From: Thermococcus sp.
GTDB lineage: Archaea; Methanobacteriota_B; Thermococci; Thermococcales; Thermococcaceae
Length of the DNA stretch: 8,973 nt
Assembly (NCBI GenBank): GCA_021160985.1
Contig: JAGHBN010000109.1
Location: forward strand, 1 to 8,973
Reading direction: 5' to 3'
Of the stretch, positions 5,311 through 8,973 are shown one piece after another; position 1 is the stretch's first letter; every line of letters begins with the position of its first letter. The notes beneath the pieces were generated by a model. That model was not told where the DNA came from, ran no database searches, and was given only the letters and a program-made list of their open reading frames with translations. Made by a program: the position numbers and the translations under genes.

Positions 5311-6995
5311 AGGGGCTCGATAACACCCGTTTTTTCCAGCAAATTCACCAGCTTCTCAAGCTTTTCTCTATCAACCTCTCCGAACTCCTCCTCCAGGACT
5401 TCAAAGGACTCTTCCTTCGGCAGGAGTTCTCCGAGCATCAGGAGCTCGTGGAGGTGGACGAGGATTCTTCTGTCTTTGGTCAGCTTTTTGAACTCCTCGT
5501 AGACCTCCCTGCTCGCTTCCTTAACCAGCTCAGCTGACACCCTTCCCCTCCTGACCCACCTGAGCCATGGCGACTTCTCGAACTCGTGTCCGCTCTCGAT
5601 TCCAAGGAAGCGGGAGTCCCTGGCGAGGCCCGCCATGACGAGCCGCTCTATTCCCCGTGTATCCCTGTCCATGCCCAGCTCTCCGAGGTATTTCATCGCA
5701 TATCCGCGGGCAAAGCGCTGAAGTTCCTCCTTTTCTCCCTTCGCGAGGGCCAGAGCCGTTGCCAGTACCCCCCTCCCGATTACCTCAATGCTCTCCTTAC
5801 TTACCTTCTCAATCGTGTCCTCGCTGGAGTGGTAGAAGCGGTCGGGCCACGTTATTGGCATGACTGAGGGGACTCCGAAGAAGTTGAAGACGTCGTGGTC
5901 GCTGCCCATCTCGTAGGGATACGCCTTAAACTTCAGCCTCGGCAGCGGGCTCCCCGAGAAGCTCTCCCCTGCCCTGTTAGACAGCTCAAGGAAGTACTCC
6001 AGAACGCCGGAAACCACCGAAAACCTCGAAGCCGGTGTCCTGACCAGCATAACCGTCGAGGCGGCCCTGTCCTCACTACCGGCCACCATGTCGAGGTTTA
6101 TGACCGCGTAGTAGTCCTCAAGCCTGGCGTACTTCTCGATAAATGCCTGCGTCCCGTAGTACTCCGGTATCCAGAGGAAGGCAAAGCCGAAGCGGAACGA
6201 ATCGTCGTGAATGCTTGAAAGGACGCGAGCCAGCTCAATTAGCATCGCGCTGCCGCTGGCGTTGTCGTTTGCACCCGGCTTGGGGTGGCAGATGTGGGCG
6301 GTAAAGAGTATGAAGGGCGGCCTGCCCACCTCGACATAGAGGATCGGAAGAACCTGGCGCTCGTTTATCTGGGTCTCAACCTCTATTTTTGCCTCAACAG
6401 TTTCTCCAGAGGCCAGTTTGTTTATAACTTTTTTAGCGAGGTTCTCAGGGACCGCGACCGCGGGAATCTTTGCCCATTCGAGTTCATTCTTCGCGAGAAA
6501 GAGGCCGATGTACGGGATAGCCTCCCCCGTTCCCTCACGGTAGGCGATGAAGGCCTTAGCACCGGCTTCGTTGGCCTTCCTGTAAGCGTCACGCCATTCC
6601 TTCCCCACAAGGACTATCTTCCCCTCAGCCTTTTCCCAGTCCTCTTCCCGGAGTATGTGAAGCACTTCACCCTCCGCCCTTCCGCTTGGAGAATGCGCCA
6701 TCACGACCAGAGGGCTCTGCGAGGTTGTTAATGTGTTGCCCAAGATTTCAACCTTTCCGTGGATCAGGTCCCAGGCTATCGGCGACTTCAGCGTCAGAAA
6801 CCAGCTCTCCCCATCGTAGGACTCCTCAAAGAGTTTGGCATTGATACCCCAGATTCTCAGCTCTTCACGGATAAACCTGACGGCCTCATAGAGCTCCTTC
6901 GAGCCCTGTATCCGGTGGAACTGGCTTATCTCTCCTATGTAGTGCAGGACGTTCATTGAGTCAAAAACACGGGCTTCGTTCAGAAAGCGCTTCAT
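5307..6995 (-). CDS. M28-like zinc aminopeptidase family protein with a helical C-terminal extension
   Basis: This 562-residue protein has a catalytic domain of the M28/aminopeptidase-like type (DUF4910-like). Predicted metal ligands are His234 (HICHP), Asp244 (GANDNASG), Glu278 (WIPEYYGTQAF), Asp302 (INLDMVAG) and His367 (GSDHDVFNFFG). YHSSEDT near 387-393 is also typical. A PA-like insert seems to occupy about residues 85-210. The last ~150 residues are helical and charged, without a motif I know. It has no signal peptide, so it is probably a cytoplasmic peptidase or amidohydrolase. Where classic M28 enzymes have a Glu-Glu pair, Pro-Glu is seen here, so the usual general base is missing or supplied elsewhere. 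The ATG at 6995 is chosen over an in-frame TTG (7007) and ATG (7001) because the TATA box at 7024-7034 puts transcription start near 7005 and GGGGAT gives correct spacing. Confidence 0.85.
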   Translation of the reverse strand: MKRFLNEARVFDSMNVLHYIGEISQFHRIQGSKELYEAVRFIREELRIWGINAKLFEESYDGESWFLTLKSPIAWDLIHGKVEILGNTLTTSQSPLVVMAHSPSGRAEGEVLHILREEDWEKAEGKIVLVGKEWRDAYRKANEAGAKAFIAYREGTGEAIPYIGLFLAKNELEWAKIPAVAVPENLAKKVINKLASGETVEAKIEVETQINERQVLPILYVEVGRPPFILFTAHICHPKPGANDNASGSAMLIELARVLSSIHDDSFRFGFAFLWIPEYYGTQAFIEKYARLEDYYAVINLDMVAGSEDRAASTVMLVRTPASRFSVVSGVLEYFLELSNRAGESFSGSPLPRLKFKAYPYEMGSDHDVFNFFGVPSVMPITWPDRFYHSSEDTIEKVSKESIEVIGRGVLATALALAKGEKEELQRFARGYAMKYLGELGMDRDTRGIERLVMAGLARDSRFLGIESGHEFEKSPWLRWVRRGRVSAELVKEASREVYEEFKKLTKDRRILVHLHELLMLGELLPKEESFEVLEEEFGEVDREKLEKLVNLLEKTGVIEPL

Positions 6996-7023
6996 GGGCA
7001 TCCCCAAGGGGAAATGGCCCAGG

Positions 7024-7034
7024 AAGTATTTAAG
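7024..7034 (-). promoter_or_regulatory. TATA box for the peptidase gene
   Basis: The minus strand reads CTTAAATACTT, a good archaeal TATA box. The start should lie near 7005, about 10 nt before the ATG at 6995. The peptidase therefore has its own promoter and need not depend on the mannosyltransferase gene upstream. Confidence 0.6.
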
Positions 7035-7046
7035 ATTGTCCGAAGT

Positions 7047-7060
7047 CTTAAAAAGAGGGG
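7047..7060 (-). terminator. Probable T-run terminator after the mannosyltransferase gene
   Basis: Immediately after the stop codon at 7062-7064 the minus strand reads CCCCTCTTTTTAAG, with five consecutive T. Archaeal RNA polymerase terminates at such U-runs without needing a hairpin, so this could end the mannosyltransferase transcript ahead of the peptidase promoter. Confidence 0.4.
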
Positions 7061-7061
7061 A

Positions 7062-8120
7062 TCATCCCCACGTCACGTGCCTGTTGACGAGGAAGCGGAC
7101 GATGAAGGAGGCAGCGATGCCGAACAGGTTGGAGATGAGGTAGTGCACCCCCAGCAGTACTAGGCCCGCGTATATTATCCACTGAACCACCGCCCCTGTC
7201 AGGGCCGCTATGTGAAAGTTGATGAGCCTCTTCCAGAGGGGATTTCTTTTGAGGTCCCTGAAGGTCCAGAGGTCGTTCCAGGTGAAGTTGTTGAGTATCG
7301 CCAGTTCGGTCGCCGGGATGTTGGCGAGTATCTTATCCCAGCCGAGGAAGCGGACAAAGGCGTAGAGGAAGCCTTCGTTGACGAGAACACCGGAGAGCCC
7401 GACGAGGGTGAACTTTATCAGCCTGTCCAGTTCACCCTCCCAGCGCATGAGCCTGTAAACGTGCTTGATGTACTTCAATATGGTCTTCCCGCCGAGCTTG
7501 CTCTCGCCTGCGCGCCTCAGGCCGAAGGTGAAGGGCACCTCCTCAACGCGCTCATAATTCCCCTTTATCAGTATCTCCATCAGTATCTTGAATCCTATCG
7601 GGTTGAGCTGGGCGTTCTCGACGACCTCCCTCCTCAGGGCAAAGAAGCCGCTCACCGGATCCTTGATGTCCCTTATCTTCGGCAGGGCAAGCCTCCCGAG
7701 GAGGATTGCCCCCTTGGAGATGAGCTTCCTGTACCAGTACCAGTTCTCCACTTTGCCCCCTTTGACGTACCTGCTCCCTATCGCCACGTCCGCCCCGTTC
7801 TCTACCCTCTCCAGGAGTTCTGGTATCTTTTCCGGCGGATGCTGGAGGTCGGCGTCCATGACCACAAAAACGTCACCGCTGGCCTCCTTAAACCCCCTGA
7901 TTACAGCCGAGGAGAGGCCCTTCTCTTCCGTGCGCCGTATCACCTTCACCGGGTACTTCTCGGAGAGCTTCTGGGCCAGTTCCCAGGTCCTGTCGGGTGA
8001 GTCATCATCGACAATTATAATCTCATAATCACGACCTTTGAGGGCACTGTCGATCCTCTGGAGGAGTTCCTCGAGGTTGTCGCGCTCGTTGTACGTTGGG
8101 ATTATCACGCTGACCTTCAT
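7062..8120 (-). CDS. Dolichol-phosphate mannosyltransferase (GT2) with GtrA-like membrane domain
   Basis: This 352-residue enzyme transfers mannose from GDP-mannose to dolichol phosphate at the cytoplasmic membrane face, giving the lipid-linked donor for N-glycosylation. The GT-A domain (about 1-228) begins MKVSVIIPTYNERDNLEELL; VDDDSPD at 37-43 binds nucleotide, and the D89-A-D91-L-Q93 motif binds metal and the sugar phosphate. Arg117 (GSRYV) and Arg131 (YRKLISKG) match conserved positions of the P. furiosus DPMS. Two amphipathic interface helices near 210-230 lead to four membrane helices (about 233-258, 264-286, 300-324, 326-346) of the GtrA-like type, ending NRHVTWG. Length and sequence match the structurally studied P. 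furiosus enzyme. The open frame reaches 8153, but that lies at the edge of the TATA box. The ATG at 8120 has GGGGGAT at good spacing. Confidence 0.93.
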   Translation of the reverse strand: MKVSVIIPTYNERDNLEELLQRIDSALKGRDYEIIIVDDDSPDRTWELAQKLSEKYPVKVIRRTEEKGLSSAVIRGFKEASGDVFVVMDADLQHPPEKIPELLERVENGADVAIGSRYVKGGKVENWYWYRKLISKGAILLGRLALPKIRDIKDPVSGFFALRREVVENAQLNPIGFKILMEILIKGNYERVEEVPFTFGLRRAGESKLGGKTILKYIKHVYRLMRWEGELDRLIKFTLVGLSGVLVNEGFLYAFVRFLGWDKILANIPATELAILNNFTWNDLWTFRDLKRNPLWKRLINFHIAALTGAVVQWIIYAGLVLLGVHYLISNLFGIAASFIVRFLVNRHVTWG

Positions 8121-8153
8121 CATATCCCCCCGGCTTTCCCGACTATGCCGCAA

Positions 8154-8165
8154 ACTTTATAAGTC
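8154..8165. promoter_or_regulatory. Shared TATA element for the mannosyltransferase (-) and tRNA-Pro (+)
   Basis: The plus strand reads ACTTTATAAGTC and the minus strand GACTTATAAAGT around a TTATAA core. On the minus strand the element is about 40 nt from the ATG at 8120, giving a start near 8135. On the plus strand it is about 32 nt from the tRNA 5' end at 8192, giving a start near 8185. No other AT-rich element lies between the two genes. Confidence 0.6.
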
Positions 8166-8171
8166 TTTCAA

Positions 8172-8191
8172 ATGCCCTTATCAGCGGGCAT
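8172..8191. repeat. Inverted repeat abutting the tRNA-Pro 5' end
   Basis: ATGCCC (8172-8177) and GGGCAT (8186-8191) are perfect inverted copies around an 8-nt spacer. The right arm touches the first base of the tRNA and lies at the predicted transcription start. It may be a short operator, or the right arm may be part of the pre-tRNA leader removed by RNase P. Confidence 0.4.
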
Positions 8192-8269
8192 GGGGCCGTG
8201 GGGTAGCTTGGCCTATCCTTCCGGCTTCGGGAGCCGGGGACCCGAGTTCAAATCTCGGCGGCCCCACCA
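8192..8269 (+). tRNA. tRNA-Pro (anticodon CGG)
   Basis: This 78-nt tRNA folds well. The acceptor stem is GGGGCCG/CGGCCCC, the D arm starts GGGTAGC, the anticodon stem CCGGC/GCCGG encloses loop TTCGGGA with anticodon CGG at 8228-8230, and the T arm is CCGAG-TTCAAAT-CTCGG. The discriminator is A and CCA is encoded. There is no intron. It reads CCG proline codons. The D arm and the position-26 region are slightly irregular (two T between the D stem and the anticodon stem, and a 4-nt variable loop), as drawn by hand. It lies divergent from the mannosyltransferase gene and is followed at once by a hairpin also found after tRNA-Ile. Confidence 0.93.
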
Positions 8270-8270
8270 C

Positions 8271-8302
8271 AACAGCCCTTTCTGACGAAAGCGCTGACGG
8301 AA
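8271..8302 (+). repeat. tRNA-trailer hairpin repeat, copy 1 (after tRNA-Pro)
   Basis: It starts two bases after the CCA of tRNA-Pro. CAGC-C-CTTTC (8273-8282) pairs with GAAAG-C-GCTG (8287-8296) over 9 bp with one C:C mismatch and loop TGAC, followed by ACGGAA. The inverted counterpart at 8780-8810 differs only in the loop (TTC) and one base of the tail. The tail runs into a 13-bp palindrome, CGGAATAATTCCG (8298-8310). Confidence 0.8.
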
Positions 8303-8457
8303 TAATTCCGACTGATTGTATGGGTTGTTTTGAATGGCATGCCTCCCAACGACACTTGCTTTGAAGGGGTTTGAATTAAAGCTCCAGCAATTTTAGGGCG
8401 GTTTACTCCAAACCAGCGCCCGAAGGGCGCCCTTTCAGAGAGAAACACTTACCAATG

Positions 8458-8527
8458 AGCAAGTGAATGAGAAACCCGCTTTAGAACTTGCCATCTTCAA
8501 AATAGCACTAACTTTTCCGCCAGCGCT
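8458..8527. repeat. Diverged 70-bp direct repeat, copy 1
   Basis: This unit runs from AGCAAGTGAATGAG through AACCCGCTTTAGAAC to CTTTTCCGCCAGCGCT. It aligns along its length with 8724-8792, with scattered substitutions and small gaps. The last 16 bases are identical and are part of the hairpin repeat. Confidence 0.55.
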
Positions 8528-8543
8528 GAAACTTTGCGCTCAG
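8512..8543 (-). repeat. tRNA-trailer hairpin repeat, internal copy 2
   Basis: On the minus strand this reads CTGAGCGCAAAGTTTC followed by AGCGCTGGCGGAAAAG. The second half is identical to the copy after tRNA-Ile; the stem half is diverged but still has AGCGC/GCGCT pairing. It faces the next copy, so that the GCTGGCGGAAAAG tails of the two can pair into one large stem-loop (8512-8567). Confidence 0.55.
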
Positions 8544-8567
8544 CCTTTAGGAAAGGCTGGCGAAAAG
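8541..8567 (+). repeat. tRNA-trailer hairpin repeat, internal copy 3
   Basis: CAGCCTTT (8541-8548) and AAAGGCTG (8552-8559) form a perfect 8-bp stem with loop AGG, followed by GCGAAAAG. It is a shortened version of the hairpin after the tRNA genes, in the same orientation as copy 1. Confidence 0.6.
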
Positions 8568-8723
8568 AATTCCCCTTCATGCCAGCAGGTAAGGATTAAT
8601 CGTGCACTAACAAAATTACCAACCTCCAAGCGAGTTTAACCCCCAAAAAGACACTTTCAAACAGTTTCACATTCATTTTTGGCCTCTTTCAAACGCCTTG
8701 CGGAGGGTAAACTCCGTAAAAGC

Positions 8724-8792
8724 AGCGAGTTAGAGAATAAACCCACTCGAAAACAAGCACATTAGAAAGGCACTCGCTTTTCCGCCAGCGCT
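8724..8792. repeat. Diverged 70-bp direct repeat, copy 2
   Basis: It begins AGCGAGTTAGAGAATAAACC and ends CTTTTCCGCCAGCGCT, aligning with 8458-8527. Its outer ends, GCGAGT and ACTCGC, are themselves inverted, as GCAAGT and ACTTGC are in copy 1. The pairing potential is thus kept while the sequence changed. Confidence 0.55.
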
Positions 8793-8810
8793 TTCGAAGA
8801 AAGGGCTGTT
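8780..8810 (-). repeat. tRNA-trailer hairpin repeat, copy 4 (after tRNA-Ile)
   Basis: On the minus strand it starts two bases after the CCA of tRNA-Ile. CAGC-C-CTTTC pairs with GAAAG-C-GCTG around loop TTC, with tail GCGGAAAAG. Together with copy 1 it makes an inverted repeat of about 32 bp, with roughly 29 matching positions, flanking the whole inter-tRNA region. Confidence 0.8.
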
Positions 8811-8811
8811 A

Positions 8812-8889
8812 TGGTGGGCCCGCGGGGCTTCGAACCCCGGACCTCCCGCTTATCAGGCGGGCGCTCTGACCAGGCTGAGCCACGGGCCC
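8812..8889 (-). tRNA. tRNA-Ile (anticodon GAU)
   Basis: This 78-nt tRNA reads GGGCCCG/CGGGCCC in the acceptor stem, GCTC/GAGC in the D stem, CCCGC/GCGGG in the anticodon stem with loop CTGATAA (anticodon GAT on the minus strand of 8852-8854), and CGGGG-TTCGAAG-CCCCG in the T arm. The discriminator is A and CCA is encoded. There is no intron. It decodes AUC and AUU. No clear TATA box lies at the expected distance upstream (around 8915-8926 is GC-rich), so it may be transcribed together with something beyond the window edge. Confidence 0.95.
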
Positions 8890-8973
8890 AGGAGAATTCT
8901 GGTGCGCCGCGCGGGATCTAACCGCCGGTCTCGATATCGATCTTCCAACAGGGAAAAACTAAAATCAACCCCC
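8890..8973. other. Right-edge segment upstream of tRNA-Ile, unassigned
   Basis: On the minus strand a frame open from the window edge ends at a TAG in 8918-8920 (...VFPCWKIDIETGG), and a second frame stays open into the tRNA. Neither is long enough to judge. The stretch GCGGTTAGATCCCGCG followed by CGGCGCACCA on the minus strand resembles a tRNA 3' end but lacks a proper T loop. I cannot assign it. Confidence 0.25.

Larger units (their letters stand above)
8270..8811. other. Gene-free, hairpin-rich interval between two convergent tRNA genes
   Basis: I see no convincing protein gene in these 542 bp; the longest frames cross tRNA-Pro or lack ribosome sites. Besides the four hairpin copies and the 70-bp direct repeat listed separately, it contains GGTTT-ACTCC-AAACC (8400-8414), then GCGCCC-GAA-GGGCGC (8416-8430), and CGGAG-GGTAAA-CTCCG (8701-8716). 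GCAAGT (8459-8464) and ACTTGC also face each other around 8459-8491. The density of stems suggests a structured RNA region or an accumulation of non-coding repeats. Confidence 0.65.

Noticed and set aside
6995..7007. TTG start at 7007 for the peptidase
   Set aside because: The TATA box at 7024-7034 puts transcription start near 7005, leaving no leader, whereas the ATG at 6995 has GGGGAT at correct spacing.
7212..8000. 262-codon plus-strand frame opposite the mannosyltransferase
   Set aside because: It is the shadow of a strongly conserved gene with complete catalytic motifs and has no promoter or ribosome site of its own.
8120..8153. N-terminal extension of the mannosyltransferase to 8153
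   Set aside because: The extension starts at the edge of the predicted TATA box, ahead of the likely transcription start, and the P. furiosus enzyme begins MKVSVIIPTYNE, matching the ATG at 8120.
8248..8448. 66-codon minus-strand frame adjacent to tRNA-Pro
   Set aside because: Its end lies antisense inside tRNA-Pro, it has no ribosome site, and it covers hairpins; it is more likely a frame in a non-coding repeat.
8270..8811. CRISPR array or insertion sequence in the inter-tRNA region
   Set aside because: The repeats are not regularly spaced or identical and there is no transposase frame; the inverted repeat starts at the tRNA ends with no target-site duplication visible.

Overview
The window looks like a piece of a Thermococcus-type chromosome (Thermococcales, hyperthermophilic Euryarchaeota). 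The evidence is a 37-residue ribosomal protein eL41, a 352-residue dolichol-phosphate mannosyltransferase laid out like the Pyrococcus furiosus enzyme, a nitrilase with the layout of the Pyrococcus PH0642/PaNit type, two tRNA genes that encode their CCA ends, archaeal TATA boxes about 25 bp upstream of inferred starts, and GGTGAT-type ribosome binding sites. Genes are packed tightly and most appear to be housekeeping or uncharacterised conserved genes. I see no transposase, integrase, phage gene or CRISPR array.

Layout. 3-347 (+) is the C-terminal part of a membrane protein. It converges on a three-gene minus-strand operon (2058 to 344) of two related six-helix membrane proteins and a small HTH protein, joined by overlapping reading frames. 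A short divergent promoter region (2059-2151) separates this operon from a plus-strand SAM-dependent methyltransferase (2152-2925), which converges with a nitrilase-family amidase (3712-2918). A 366-bp gap with hairpins follows. Then come eL41 (4079-4192), easily missed because it is so short, and an Mre11/SbcD-related phosphoesterase (4219-4866) as a probable two-gene unit. A winged-helix regulator (4969-5310) with possible operator repeats upstream converges on an M28-like peptidase (6995-5307). Upstream of that peptidase on the same strand lies the dolichol-phosphate mannosyltransferase (8120-7062), the sugar donor step for N-glycans and other membrane glycoconjugates.

The right end holds tRNA-Pro(CGG) on the plus strand and tRNA-Ile(GAU) on the minus strand. 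They face each other across about 540 bp without a convincing gene. This interval is the most unusual part of the window. The same approximately 32-nt imperfect hairpin follows the CCA end of both tRNA genes, forming an inverted repeat. Two further versions of the hairpin sit back to back in the middle, and a diverged 70-bp direct repeat is also present. The mannosyltransferase and tRNA-Pro appear to be divergently transcribed from one shared TATA element.

All three protein-coding convergent pairs overlap at their stop codons by 4 to 8 bp. Starts were chosen from Shine-Dalgarno spacing and TATA position, so several are shorter than the longest open frame.
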